Positions 37,101-48,987 are shown, numbered from the stretch's first letter. The stretch: DNA of 64,000 nucleotides from Trema orientale (GCA_002914845.1 JXTC01000060.1:215642-279641); one strand, 5' to 3'. A program made the numbers and translations. Notes: generated by a model from the letters alone, not told the origin.

Positions 37101-37615
37101 TATAATTCATGTACTTGCTAATCATAGTTTCTAAAATGTAGTTGCATTACTTGACAACGTAACCGCAAAACTAATTGAAGGCACCATTTTGACAAGTGGC
37201 ACTCTTGGCCTTATATATATATTGGGTGTTGCACTATGTGCCCGGCTGTACATCTAACAATATTAAGTTTAAATAAAAGTACATTTCTACATACATTATA
37301 CATACAAATAATTATATGTGTACTTGAAATTCGATTCAATATACTTAGCCTGACACTGATCACATCTAGCCGCCATGCATGCATGATTATATTTTATTCT
37401 AAAACATTTATATTTTGACATTAATATTGGCTCCGTTAGTATAATTATTTGGAAATGATGACCAAACCATAATTTGGTTTTTGTTTTCCTCCTGTGGCTA
37501 TTGGGAATTAAGTAACTTATTAATAATCTAAGGCGGAGGGAGTGAAGAGAGTACTGGTATTCTTTCGCTAGATCTATGTGGTTGTTTTTGTATACAGACA
37601 CGCATATTGCAATTT

Positions 37616-37618
<3 letters not shown>
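34161..37618. other. AT-rich intergenic spacer, including polygalacturonase promoter
   Basis: No gene is supported. The left end is the polygalacturonase 5' region, with a 36-bp A run at about 34270. TA/TG microsatellites lie at about 36160-36205 and 36532-36553. About 34865-35080 is slightly richer in GC and has a short ORF, but no product is recognised. Confidence 0.4.

Positions 37619-37652
<34 letters not shown>
37619..37652. repeat. TA microsatellite, MITE insertion site
   Basis: A run of about 17 TA units abuts the MITE at 37654. A further TA run follows the MITE at about 37894-37912, so the element sits inside one original TA tract. Confidence 0.85.
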
Positions 37653-37653
<1 letters not shown>

Positions 37654-37655
<2 letters not shown>

Positions 37656-37893
37656 TTGCCAATCCAGTAGGTATTTTTTTTTTTTACCTATGTGTAGGTA
37701 TTTTTTTTAGCCATTAGATCATCATCTAATAGTAATCCAATAGCTAAAATGAGGTGCATGAAAAGACTTGCATCATTAATACTTTTTCTCTCTCCTACTT
37801 TTTAATATAAAAAAATGTGCAAAAAAAATTTCCATTGGCCAAATTGATACCTATGCATAAGTAAAAAAAAAAATACCTACTGGATTGGTGCCC
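37654..37893. mobile_element. 240-bp MITE with long terminal inverted repeats
   Basis: The left end GGTTGCCAATCCAGTAGGTA plus a T run pairs with the right end, whose reverse complement reads GGGCACCAATCCAGTAGGTA plus a T run. The inside is non-coding. It is flanked on both sides by TA repeats, so the target duplication cannot be measured. A related terminus lies at 48147-48171. Confidence 0.78.
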
Positions 37894-37982
37894 ATATATA
37901 TATATATATATAATATTTTGACATTTAACTAGCACAACGTTGAGTTCAACACAATTCAATGCTATCAAGTCTAATCCTGAGT

Positions 37983-38079
37983 GGTCGCAAGCTTAGTCTA
38001 ATTGATAACAATGCCTATCACAAACGTTGAGGTCTAAAGATCAATTCTTCACCCCAATATAAATTTTAAAAAAAAAAAG
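37983..38079 (+). mobile_element. short tRNA-like SINE with target-site duplication
   Basis: A tRNA-like head (AGCTTAGTCTAATTGATAAC) and a weak B-box-like stretch (GAGGTCTAAAGATCAATTC) are followed by a poly-A tail. The flanks AAGTCTAATCCTGAGT (37967-37982) and AAGTCCAATTCTGATT (about 38078-38092) match at 13 of 16 bases, consistent with an old target duplication. Confidence 0.6.
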
Positions 38080-38184
38080 TCCAATTCTGATTTCCATCTT
38101 ACGTGCTAAATAATCAGCGTCTTTCCTCTGATCGAGGGACCGAGAGATCAATTGTCTCATTTTCATGTTCCAATTACTGTCTCA

Positions 38185-38325
38185 TCCATTAAAAAATGGA
38201 CAACTCAGCACAAAATAAAATTACAATTTAACAGTTTAATTCTTTTTAAGCATCCTCCACTAAAAAGTGAATAACTCAGCACAAAATAAAATCACAATTT
38301 AATAGTTTAATTTTTTTAAAAAAGT
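38185..38325. repeat. two-copy tandem duplication, about 73 bp
   Basis: Two adjacent units share ACTCAGCACAAAATAAAAT followed by CACAATTTAA-type sequence and AGTTTAATT. A few substitutions separate them. Confidence 0.8.
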
Positions 38326-38983
38326 AGTTACTAAAAGGTGCTGAGTCATGCATGAATTGTTACATTAATTAACAGGCAATTATTAATTAAGTATTAGGTA
38401 GAATGGTAATGGTAGTTTAGATAAAGGATAAATGAGCTCTGGCTGCACTCTTCACCTATCCGTCCTTGCCCCACAGCTTCATCATCTGATCCACCACAAC
38501 AAGAACAAAGCAGTAGCAGTTTTCTTATAAATTCAATAATCTAATCGCTACTACTATACCTATTTATATATATTATACGTACCCATTACCCAGCTCACCC
38601 TCCCATTTATCATATCCTTTCCTTCCACTTTTAATTGAATTTTTATTTTTCTTCCAACTACTTACTTATTATTCTATATGGGAAATTCTACAGTACACCG
38701 CCATAGCCATTGTTTGACAATGCCAAGCGATTCAGAAGAGGCTTTGCTGTTGTTAGAGCTCGCCATCGCCATTTTGCCCAAAATTTCTTACCAGCTTAGA
38801 GTTTTGGGCCGAAGAGAAACCAGACTAGGCCCAGTGGGGAAGGAAAGCCGGATGAGTGTTTCGTTTATGAGATGACTGTTTTATAATTTTATTTTGATAA
38901 ATGACTTTTTCTTTTAGTTGGTCTATTTTTTTATAAAATAAATCTATTTTTTAAAAAATAAATCAATCTTCAAAAAATAGATC

Positions 38984-39187
38984 TAATATGAAAATATAGT
39001 AAAGGACAAATACCATAAGAGAAAAGATAGGCAAAAGAGAGACAATAGAAATATAGCATGAGACAATAGAAATATAGCATATTATTTTCATATCATTTCA
39101 TAAGCTACACACTTCTCTATTTATAGGCCAATGCTCATAAATATGAGGTAAACGTAAAGTCATGAGTTACATAAGTTATAATAGAGT
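38984..39187 (-). repeat. isolated Copia LTR, truncated by the adjoining LTR element
   Basis: The sequence is nearly the same as the LTR at 62521-62722 (TAATATGAAAATATAGTAAA through TAAAGTCATGAGTTACATAA). It carries an extra 21-bp tandem copy (GAGACAATAGAAATATAGCAT). It stops at the point where the TGTTCC end of the gag-only element begins, so its outer 18 or so bases are lost. Confidence 0.85.
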
Positions 39188-39824
39188 TGTTCCAGGGTGT
39201 TTTTTTGTGATTGGATTAGGGAGAAATTAATTAAGCGTAAGAACACTTAATTAATGATAAGCAAGATAATGGTAGAAAATGGAGAAAATGATGTGGAAAA
39301 TTGTAGCAATACAATTTCACTTGTCAGAAAATTATTGCGTCCTTGACATCTCAATCTGCAAGTAAACAGGTGTGGGTGGTTTCAATGACCATCACCATAT
39401 GTTAGATAGCTAGTGATTCTGACGTAGGTGATACCAGTCATATGGTCAGAAACAAACAAAAAGATGGTTAATTTTTCTGACATAGGTGATTCTAGCCATT
39501 CAGTCAGAAATATAAATAAACAATACTGAAAATAAATAATAAGAATATAAAATACGGTTGCAAACAAGGGTCGTATACGCTACAACTCCGCTTACTAAAC
39601 AACTCAGAGTCACGGATTTTCAAGTATTTAAAATACTGAAAATAACGTGGGCGGTTGCAAACAATTATCGTATAAGCTACAATTCAGCTTGTTAAACAAC
39701 TCTTCCACATGGATCTGCGAGTAATTTAAATTGCATAATTTAAATGTTGGTTGTTATATTAGTTGATAAGCACCACAAAGATATAGAACGTAAGAAATTG
39801 GTCCGAGGAGTAGTCAGTATCCCA
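39188..39824 (-). repeat. 3' LTR of the gag-only element
   Basis: It is collinear with 44022-44675, sharing for example GATTGGATTAGGGAGAAATT and GTAAGAAATTGGTCCGAGGA, with scattered substitutions and short indels. Confidence 0.85.
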
Positions 39825-41143
39825 AAATCTATGAAATTGGAATAAAAATAATGAATTTTGTGACTAAATGAACCACAAAATTAGGTACGAGATTGAAAAA
39901 TTAAATAGATAGAAATTAGAATATTGATGTGTAGATGAGTATGTATGTGTGTGTATATATATATATACACATGAATGATGGAAATGACTTGGAAGCCAAG
40001 TTTGATAACGTAGAGATAGGAATAACCAAGGATTGGACAAGTAAATGAAAGGAATAAAAAGAATAAAGAGATGATAATATAACGATGGATGATCAAAACA
40101 TGAATTAGAATTGTAGAAGTGGTCTCGGCAAAATAAAAGAAAAGACTATGGTAATTTATTGCTAGTATATATATACTTATGATTATGGACTTAATTTTGA
40201 GAAAATAGGCTGAACAAAAACAACAACAAAAAAAAATGATGAAAGAAATATAGCTAAAGAAACAGTACACTTGGAAGTTTATATGGCAAATGACTATATA
40301 AGTGAGTGGAGAACAAAAGAAAATTTTGTATTGAAATTGACAACGCGATATTGGAGGGAATTAAGAAGAATATAATATGATATGTATAAAAGGTGTGTTG
40401 ATGTTGATGATAGATTGAGAGTTTTGGCAAGGAAAAAAAATAAAGGGAGAGAGTATGGAGAACAGGTGAAGAATAATAGTGCTATATGTATTATTTATAT
40501 GAATACCTTCCTCTACAAACATCTTTATAGCCATATTTATAGGCCTGAGTTACTGAGATGTACAGAAGAATCAAGAACCGACTACATTGGTATCAGACAC
40601 CTCACTATTCAGATTTTGGACACCTCTTGTAATAAGGTGTCAAAAGATTATTCAAACAGATCTCTTCTTTTTAATGAGGTGTCGAATTCTAACAGTCCTC
40701 CAATAAGGATTTACCACATCATGGGCCAGAATGTATTGTCCAATAGGCTGTTAATATGTACGTCTCCAATCTGGCATTGATACTTGTCTTAGAACGTCAA
40801 ACTTCTTTGTCCTGTTTAATTTTGACACGTCACATTTTCTTAATTAACTTCATATTGCACAATTATCGTATTATTTGTGACTTAATATTTTTAGTTAGTG
40901 ACTAATTATAAAAAATTATCACACTCTAAAACATTAAGTCTCCTGAGCTATAGTGAATGTGAACATTCGCTAGAGCTCATTAATGTGAATTTTTCTGAGT
41001 ATGGTCTTCAAATATGTCTAAGAAACACTGCATTCATAAAGAGGGAATTTCTTCTTTTCGATGAATTTTTAAGAAAAGACGAAGCACCATTACCTTACAG
41101 GCACATCCCAACTAGGTTGGCACCCACCTGTAAGATAATTAAT

Positions 41144-41285
41144 ATTCAAATCCAAAAAGAACAGCTAACGCGAGCTGCAAGCTTAGAATAACAGATTGTT
41201 GGCTTTAGTTGGGTATTCAAATCCAAAAAGAACAGTTGACGTGAACTGCAAGCTCAGAATAACAGATTGTTAGTTTTAGTTGGGA
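41144..41285. repeat. two-copy tandem duplication, about 71 bp
   Basis: Two units begin ATTCAAATCCAAAAAGAACA and end near GATTGTTAGTTTTAGTTGGG. They lie within the non-coding interior of the gag-only element. Confidence 0.85.
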
Positions 41286-41911
41286 TCAAGACTGTCATGT
41301 CCAAACATTTCTATTGGATTGGCCCAACCCAAACAATGCCTCGATAAAACCTTAATAGAGTAAAACCCAGTGGGAAAAATCTCTAGGAAGGAAAAAGAGT
41401 ACATTGCATGTGAGCAATACTTTAGAGATAAGCATGAATATTATTCCTATGAAGCTTCAATCATTATATTCAGCTTGCTTGCCAATAGTAATTCTTTGTA
41501 GAGGCTTATGATGCTATTGAAAATGGCTCTTTAGAAGAAAATTTACTGCTTCCAAATTTTTGTGAGCATCTCATGCAAATAAATTATGAGGAAGAAATTT
41601 TCTTGCAAAATTGAGAGATTAGTCCAATATAAATAAAAAACTTTCACATATATATAGGAGAAAATATAAATAATTATTAGGAATAAAAATAAAAGAAATA
41701 GAAACTGATGAGAGTTTCAATTACTCCCTAATATTTATTAGTGTAGATGATAATTGATAAATTAGCTATATATAGTAAGATATAATATCTGATAAGGAAG
41801 TTCCCACGAAAATTAATTGGACACAATCCACATCTGTTTTTTTTTAATAAGTCAGAAGTGTTTGTATAAAGATAAAATATGAGTATAATATCATTAATAT
41901 TATTTTGAAAC

Positions 41912-42200
41912 AGATCATCTTGTCGATAGCCTTGAGATATTCGGCATTTCACATGAATTTGTTTTAGTTAGATCATTTCGTCGATAGTTTTAGCATTTCG
42001 CGTGAGTCAGGTCATCTTGTCTATAGCTTTTGGCATTTCGCATGATCCTGCTTTTGGCCAGGTCATCTTGTCGATTAGCCTTGACGGCATATCGCATAAT
42101 CTTGCTCTAGCTAAGTCACATTGTCGATAGTCTTAGCATCTCGCATGATCCTGCTTTAGTTGGATCTCCTTGTCGATTATCGTAGTGTTTCACATGACTG
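41912..42200. repeat. tandem array of about six 40-58 bp units inside the gag-only element
   Basis: Each unit contains a version of GTCATCTTGTCGATAGCCTT, then GGCATTTCGCATGA and, in most units, TCCTGCTTTAGTTG. Unit lengths vary because some have lost parts. The array lies between the gag ORF and the 3' LTR. Confidence 0.88.
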
Positions 42201-42574
42201 TATAAGTTATCAGATGTAATTTATAATGATTACAGTTTTATGCAACCTCAATTGAATATTCTGGTACTAAATCTTATGAATTGCATGTACCATATGATAA
42301 AAGTATAGAAGAATAGAAACCAACCATTTATTGTAACTGAAAATATTTTACAACTAACAGTCTCCAATAAAGAGGATGTTTGTAGAGTTATTATGGTCAG
42401 TATCGAAAACTTACCTGAGCCTAAAACCTAGTGAATTATTGAAGATAGTTTATATTGCCTCATAATAGAACTTGAGACTTTGTGGATTTTTCCCTGACAA
42501 CTTCTGGATTTCTTGATAGTTGTTTACAAACTTTTTTCTTCACCATTCGTCTCAATAGCAGTGTAGATATTTAT

Positions 42575-43861
42575 TTAACCTCTTCCATGATTAGAGAATG
42601 GGTTATTCTCAGCCCTTTGTTGTTGTCCCAATAAAATTTCGCCTCTTTGAGCTTTTTCATGGTAGATTTTCCATACTGTATAACAGTCAGATGTAGCATG
42701 ACTTACTTTTTTGTGAAACAAACAGAATTTGGGATTCCTTATTTCTTCTAGTGTAGGCGGAGTTTGGACTAATAGAGGCCGTAATACCTCGTCTTCTATC
42801 CATACTCGTACGAGTGAAATGATTTGATTTTGTGTTAGAGGTATCTCGAGAGGGGTTGGTTGATTTCTTTTATCTTGACGCGCTTTTTCAACCAAAGTGA
42901 CCTCTTCTTTTCGCTTAGAAAAAGATGGCTTGCCACAACTTTCAGCACCAGACCTTCGAGAAGATTTATATAATTCCATTATTGTTTCTTCAGTATTGCT
43001 TACTCTGAACATTTGTTCGGCAAAATTTGGGATGACATGATTCTGAATGTGGACTTTGTATTCATCTCCCATACCTTTGACACACATCTGAATCAGTTCG
43101 TTCTCTGAGATGATTTCTTTGCAGTCCAAAGCCTTTTCCTTGAATCTATTCACGTAAATTATGAGCAATTCATTTTCTTTTTGTGTTATACTGGAAAGAT
43201 CAAACAAATCTAACCTATGCTCCGCTATGAAGAATTTGGTGCAGAATGTTATGACCAATTCATCCCATGTAGAGATACTACCTACTGGTAAATTGGCAAA
43301 CCATGAATATACCTGGTCTGTGAGAGATTTTGAAAATTCCCTTAGGCTCAATTCATGGTCGCTGGCGTAGATTCTGAGATCATCTAGGAAACCAATGACA
43401 TGCTCCTTAGCATTGTCTTTTTTTCCATCAAATTTCTTGAAATGAGGATTAGTGTAATCCTTCGGATATAGCTTGAATAGAATATGTACAGGATAAGGGG
43501 GTTGGAAATCCACTGTTGCCATAATTTTACTAGCTTTTTCTGCCTCTATTTTGAGCACATCTTGTAGTTGTTCTTTGGTAATGAAACTATGTGAATTTTT
43601 ATTACTCGTTCCAGCTGGAGTTGAGAGATTGGTAAGGTTTTCCTGCATTGCTGGCGTGACAGGATTTTGATTGTCTGACATCAGTGAATTGTTGTTTTGA
43701 CAAGAGGGGACAGGAGCAACAGTCCCCTGTTTATCTTTCTTTTCTATCTCAGCCAATTTCTGCATCATCAACTCCTGAGACTTCGTGCTTTTCATCTGAG
43801 CAAATGTCTCCTTTTGCTGACTTGATATTTCATTGCTAGGTAAATTTTGTTCCTCAGCCAT
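42575..43861 (-). CDS. retrotransposon gag protein (428 codons)
   Basis: This is an uninterrupted ORF of an LTR element. The first 140 residues are Gln/Asn/Ser-rich and likely disordered. The retrotransposon gag domain follows (HFKKFDGKKDNAKEHVIGFL; VYSWFANLPVGSISTWDELV; TFCTKFFIAEHRLDLFDLSS). Such proteins form the virus-like particle of Ty3/Gypsy elements. The C-terminal part has PKFCLFHKKVSHATSDCYTV, a cysteine/histidine stretch that resembles the CxxH-type knuckles of this group rather than the CCHC form. The ORF is intact, which is unusual for an element with no pol and suggests recent activity supplied in trans. Confidence 0.85.
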   Translation of the reverse strand: MAEEQNLPSNEISSQQKETFAQMKSTKSQELMMQKLAEIEKKDKQGTVAPVPSCQNNNSLMSDNQNPVTPAMQENLTNLSTPAGTSNKNSHSFITKEQLQDVLKIEAEKASKIMATVDFQPPYPVHILFKLYPKDYTNPHFKKFDGKKDNAKEHVIGFLDDLRIYASDHELSLREFSKSLTDQVYSWFANLPVGSISTWDELVITFCTKFFIAEHRLDLFDLSSITQKENELLIIYVNRFKEKALDCKEIISENELIQMCVKGMGDEYKVHIQNHVIPNFAEQMFRVSNTEETIMELYKSSRRSGAESCGKPSFSKRKEEVTLVEKARQDKRNQPTPLEIPLTQNQIISLVRVWIEDEVLRPLLVQTPPTLEEIRNPKFCLFHKKVSHATSDCYTVWKIYHEKAQRGEILLGQQQRAENNPFSNHGRG

Positions 43862-44021
43862 TTTGATAGCAACTTTTTTTTTTTGAAGAGAATTTGGCAG
43901 AGTTCAGAGATGGAAATTTTTTTTTTATAAAGATAAATTAACGAACAGAGTTTCAAGAGATTTTGAAAATACTGAAGAAATCTGGTTTCACTTGGCTACT
44001 CTCCAGAGGAGTCGCCTTTAA

Positions 44022-44675
44022 CGTTCCGGGGTGCTTTTTTGGTGATTGGATTAGGGAGAAATTAATTAAGCGTAAGAACACTTAATTAATGATAAGTAAG
44101 ATAATGGTAGAAAATGGAGAAAAGTATGTAGAAAATTGTAGCAATACAATTCTACGTGTCAGAAAATTATTACGTCCTTGACATCTCAATCTGCAAGTAA
44201 ACAAGTGTGGGTGGTTTCAATGACCATCACCACATGTTAGATAGCTAGTGTTTTTGACGCAGGTGATACCGGCCATATGGTCAGAAACGAATAAAAAGAT
44301 GGTTAATTTTTCTAACATAGGTGATTCCAGCCATTCAGTCAAAAATATAAATAAACAATATTGAAAATAAATAATAAGAATATAAAATACTGAATTTAAC
44401 GTGAACGGTTGCAAACAAGGGTCGTATACGCTACAACTCCGCTTGCTAAACAACTCAGAGTCACGGATTTTCAAGTATTTAAAATACTGAAAATAACGTG
44501 GGCGGTTGTAAACAAGGGTCGTATAAGCTACAACTCAGCTTGCTAAACAACTCTTTCACATAGATTTGCGAGTAATTTAAATTGCATAATTTAAATGTTG
44601 GTTGTTATATTAGTTAATAAGCACCACAAAGATATAGAATGTAAGAAATTGGTCCGAGGAGTAGTCAGTATCCCA
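44022..44675 (-). repeat. 5' LTR of the gag-only element
   Basis: This 654-bp repeat is collinear with 39188-39824. It includes a short internal near-duplication around GGTTGCAAACAAGGGTCGTA that is also present in the other copy. Confidence 0.85.
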
Positions 44676-44789
44676 AAATAATTGCTTGCTAAATTTAAAT
44701 GTTGGACTAATATTGTTATTTTAGTTCTTTTTTTCTTGATTAGAAAGTGATTATATTTGCGCATAATATATAATAAAATATTGCTATTT

Positions 44790-45070
44790 TTCCATGCATT
44801 AATTTGAATATTGGTAAATCAAAAGTAAATGATTATATGCATTGATAAATAAATTATATACATCGATAAATGACTTATATACTTATAGTAAATGAATTAT
44901 ATACATTGATAAATTAATTATTTAATATGGTAAGTAAATTATATATATTGGTAAATCAAATATATATTATTGTAAATGAATTATATATCCTATTAAATTA
45001 ATTATATAACATAATAAATAAATTGTGTGTTGGTAAATCAATTATATACATGAATATATCTAATTAACTT
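44790..45070. repeat. degenerate AT-rich minisatellite
   Basis: About ten imperfect units of roughly 25 bp follow the pattern ATAAATTATATACATTGATA with variants such as TTGGTAAATCAATTATATAC. The units have drifted strongly. Confidence 0.7.
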
Positions 45071-48000
45071 AATGGAGGTATAATAGTAAACTCTAATCAT
45101 TACAACTTAAAAAGGGATATTCAATTATACATACCTTAGAAAAGAGGCATGTGATATAGTTTCCTCTCAAATATATGCTCATTATGGCATTTTTTTTTAT
45201 TTATATTTCAACAATCCTGTTTTTTCATTTTTATTTCACCAAATACTTGCCTTTTAGTTATACATTTCATCTCTAAAATATGTGTGCTACACATTTACTA
45301 ATTTATGGTGAAAATATTTACTATGTTTTACATTTACAGTGTATTTATATCTATTATATACATTGTGAAATGCATCAATTTTTAGGTATAACTTCTATTC
45401 ATGAAATGTATACTACTTTGTAAAATTTCATCATGTATAAAATACAAATTGGTACAAATAAATCAGAGATAAAAAGCAGATATTTATGTTAATATACTTT
45501 AAAAAATTGTACTTTCCCCTTCTTTTAACTATTTTTTGAGTGTTTATGAAAACGAAAATCTCCATTTTTATCCTGAGTTTTTATAATAAACATTTTGTTT
45601 TTACAAGTTGATTTAGTGAATGGCCCCTTTTTAACATGAGTCGCAAAATGATCGTTTCATAAAATACATTGCCATTTATCAAAAGAATTAGTTTCTTTCA
45701 TTTAGGTGAATTTTTCTTTTTCACCCTCATATATTTAATGTCTTTTATCTCCAGAAAAAATTTTCTTCTTCTCTCTAATGTTTTTATTCTCTCTTTAGTT
45801 TCTTTTCTGTCAAGTTTGTGAGCTCTTCTCTTTCTCTCTCTAGAACTTTAACTCCAGTTCGCAATAATTTTTCGATGTCTTCGATGGCGATTATGCGACA
45901 TCTTTTCCAGCAATGCTTCGACATCTTTTCCGGTTCAAGTTTATTTAGGTTTCTCGTATATGTTGCCTGTTTATCGCTCTAGCTCCCATTTTTCTCTATG
46001 TTTTCCTTTTAAATCTGCCAGTGCGACTCTGATACCGAGGTTATTCTTCCAGCATTGGAACTTCAACTGTGATTCTTCAAATAATTCTTGCCATACGTTT
46101 ATGCTGATTTTATTTTCCAGTGATTTTTATATTTTTGGTTCTTGTCTGGATTTTTTTTTTTTTTGGATGATTTAGTTGTAATCAAATTTATATTCAGATT
46201 AGTTTTTTATTTGGTTAGATCATTTTTCAGTATTATATATTTAATTTTCTAGTTCAATTTTTAGTTTCTACAGATGAGTTTTTTATTTTTTAATTCTTTT
46301 TTAAATAATTTCTTAAGGGAATTAAATTAATAACTAGCCAAATTAGCTACAAGAAAAGTACAAATTTCTAAAGAAAATAGAAATTTCTCCCAAGATAAAT
46401 CTATATCATTCTAACCCTAGTAAGATTATGGACTATCATATACTTATTACAAGAAATATGATTGCACATACTATCTCCCACTAATGGAAGAAAAACTCCT
46501 TCAATATGTCTATCAGTAGACGCTACAGTAGGTTACCCTTCACAACATCCTTTAGAAAATGCCAAGTAGACCTTCCTTGACATCGTCCATTAGTAAACGT
46601 GTAATGACGTATGCTTCAAGCCTCTATTAGGCCTTAGTCCACAGACTTATGACTTTTATACACGGATCGTTGTCGTCATTCACTTTTATTGCATCTTATG
46701 GGCCCTGTAAACCTTAAGGATTTTCTTTCCTGTCCTCAATTCTACTTGAACCCAATACCTTTCAGCTAAGTATACAAGCCATTTTTAAAATAGAGGTCTT
46801 GGGTTCAATTGGATGGCTATATAGTGTTCATAATTGTGTGTGATGCCGAAAACAAAGGGGGTTATTCCATATCGCGCATTCTGGCTGATGTCAAGAGCCC
46901 ACACGCTCCTGATGAGGTACTTAAGGGTAATTAGTCGACTTACTTGAAGTAACCAGATTAGTTTTATCAGTAACTCTTGGTTATTCCAAGTAATTTGACT
47001 GATTACCTCGAATACTTTTAAAAAGAACTCAATTTTAAAAAATTGTATTTTTCTAAATATTTTCAAAATGAGTATTTTTCTAAATCAGTCTAGAATTTTT
47101 TAGAAATTCCAGCATTTGGGACATTTTCAAAATTTTAACAAAGCAAATTCTTGAGAATTTTTTCTCAAGAGTTTGAATGATATCGTGTGAAAATAAGCCA
47201 AGAAATCTTGTTTGAATGTTTAAAGTTGTTGGATTAGTAACAACAAATAGTGCTAGTAAGTGATCGGCAGAAAATGACAGTTTAATGAGAGAGTAGTGTT
47301 CCTTAATGTGTAACAGAAGCCGAAAAATCTAATACTTTCTTCTCTTCCTATAAGCTTCTTATGGTTTTTGAATTAGGAATATAAAAAGAGAAAGAACAGG
47401 AGGAAATTTTAGATGAAACAATTTAAAATACCAGCTGTGGTTATACCCTTTGATTTCACAACATGCGAAGTTTCCATTACGACTAGGTATAATATGACTA
47501 ATATTCTCAACATTATGAGAGTTTTGCTCTAAAAAAATAAGTTCATGGTTAATTTTACTAAATTAGTTGAATTTAAGGAGCTTTTATTTCAACAAAAAAA
47601 AAAATAAAGAGTTGAGAGTTAATTTTACTAAATTAGTTGGTCTTGAGGGGATTTTAGAATTAAATATTTTTTTTTAGAGATTAGAGGGAGGAATTCAAGT
47701 TTTGTAAAAATGATAAAGAGGATTATAAAGTAAAAGTACTAATCTAACCCTAACAGTTAGGACATATAGTATGCCCTTATAAATTAAATAAGTTACCTGA
47801 TTTTATTGAAATCCAGCAAAGAAAAAAAAGAAACGAAAAAGAAAATTGGACGATGAGGAATATTGATGAGTATATGATCTAGATAAATATAGATAATAAT
47901 TTAGTTTCAATATAGTATAATATAAAGTAACTTTTATATTCCTTCAAAAGTAAACTTTTATTTATATATAATATATATAATAAATATATATAATATATAT

Positions 48001-48140
48001 CTCGATCTAATAACTATTATAATTTAAATAACTAGAAAAAAATAATAAAACTATTTAATATTTTTCTCTATCTATTTTTTACTGTAAAGAGACATATCTA
48101 ATCGACTTTAATTCGAGAAAATAATAACTATAAATAAGGA
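45071..48140. other. AT-rich intergenic spacer
   Basis: No gene is supported. About 45790-45960 is CT-rich and contains two near-repeats around GCGACATCTTTTCCAGCAAT and TTCGACATCTTTTCCGG. It may be the leader of an unidentified element. Confidence 0.35.
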
Positions 48141-48146
48141 AAAACA

Positions 48147-48171
48147 AAAAATACCTACCGAATTGCTGCCC
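48147..48171. repeat. isolated terminus related to the 37654-37893 MITE
   Basis: AAAATACCTACCGAATTGCTG followed by CCC and TATATAT resembles the right end of that MITE. The opposite end was not found nearby, so this is a fragment or a strongly decayed copy. Confidence 0.5.
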
Positions 48172-48446
48172 CGTATATATAGCTCTACATGTTTGTATTA
48201 TATTCTATTCTATCCTATATAATAACACCTTTTCATTTTTTTTTTTTTTTAATTTTCTTTTATTTCTCCATCTCCACGGACAGCGCTCCACTCTCGCTCG
48301 CTTTCTCTCTAGGTCGGTAAAAATTGTGTTAGGGTTTTGTTTTGTTAAAGTTGGGAATCTATATATAAAATAAATAGGGTTTAGGCTTTGAGATCTAAAG
48401 CTAAATTGCGTGTATTTCCTTCCATCTTCAGATAAGATAAGAGACG

Positions 48447-48987
48447 ATGACGACTCATCGTGATCTCGATGATGATGAGTATCATCCGTCAACTGGCGGT
48501 ATTTTCCCCTTTTGATTTTGAACAATTTTTCTTTTTTTTTTTTTTTTTTTTTTTTTGTTTTTAATTACTGATTTTGTCTTCTTCTTCTCTTTTTTTTTTT
48601 TTGAAAAATTGAGCTTGATCTTTCTGGATTTCGTTCGTTTGCAGTGTTTTCCACCAATCCATATCTTGCGGCCTACTCCCAACAAGTCGAAGCATCTGAG
48701 GTATATGTTTTGTTTTTATTTTTTAAAAATAATTTTGTAGTTTATTTTTATTTTTATTTTTATTATTATTATGTTCATGAAACTGTTTTCCTTTTCCCTT
48801 TTTTTTTTTTTGGGGAAAAAATTTAGGGATTTTATCTTGATTATGATGCTCTTCCAAGCAAGTGTCGCCACTATGCCACGTTTCGTCCCGTTCCACCTAC
48901 GAATGAAAGGGTTGTAGCTGGGGCTCATTTTGGACTTGGAATCTATAACGCTAATCATGTTTGCTACCACCCTTTCCTTTGCCTCTT

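Larger units (their letters stand above)
39188..44675 (-). mobile_element. gag-only LTR retrotransposon, about 5.5 kb
   Basis: Two related repeats of about 640-654 bp (39188-39824 and 44022-44675) bound the element. On the minus strand they begin TGGGATACTG and end GGAACA or GGAACG. Just inside the right LTR the minus strand reads AAGGCGACTCCTCTGGAGAG, which resembles the GGCGACTCC-type primer-binding site of plant Ty3/Gypsy elements. A single gag-type ORF follows. The remaining 2.7 kb (39825-42570) has no reverse transcriptase, integrase or protease in any frame that I can recognise. No matching 5-bp target duplication is visible (AGAGT against AAATA). It is a non-autonomous element resembling those called TR-GAG or LARD. 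Confidence 0.8.

Noticed and set aside
38678..38875. 65-codon ORF downstream of a TATA-rich stretch
   Set aside because: No family is recognisable and there is no continuing exon; probably chance.
46785..46930. CTTGGGTTCAATTGGATGG resembles a tRNA B box
   Set aside because: No matching A box at the right distance and no cloverleaf; not supported as a tRNA or SINE.
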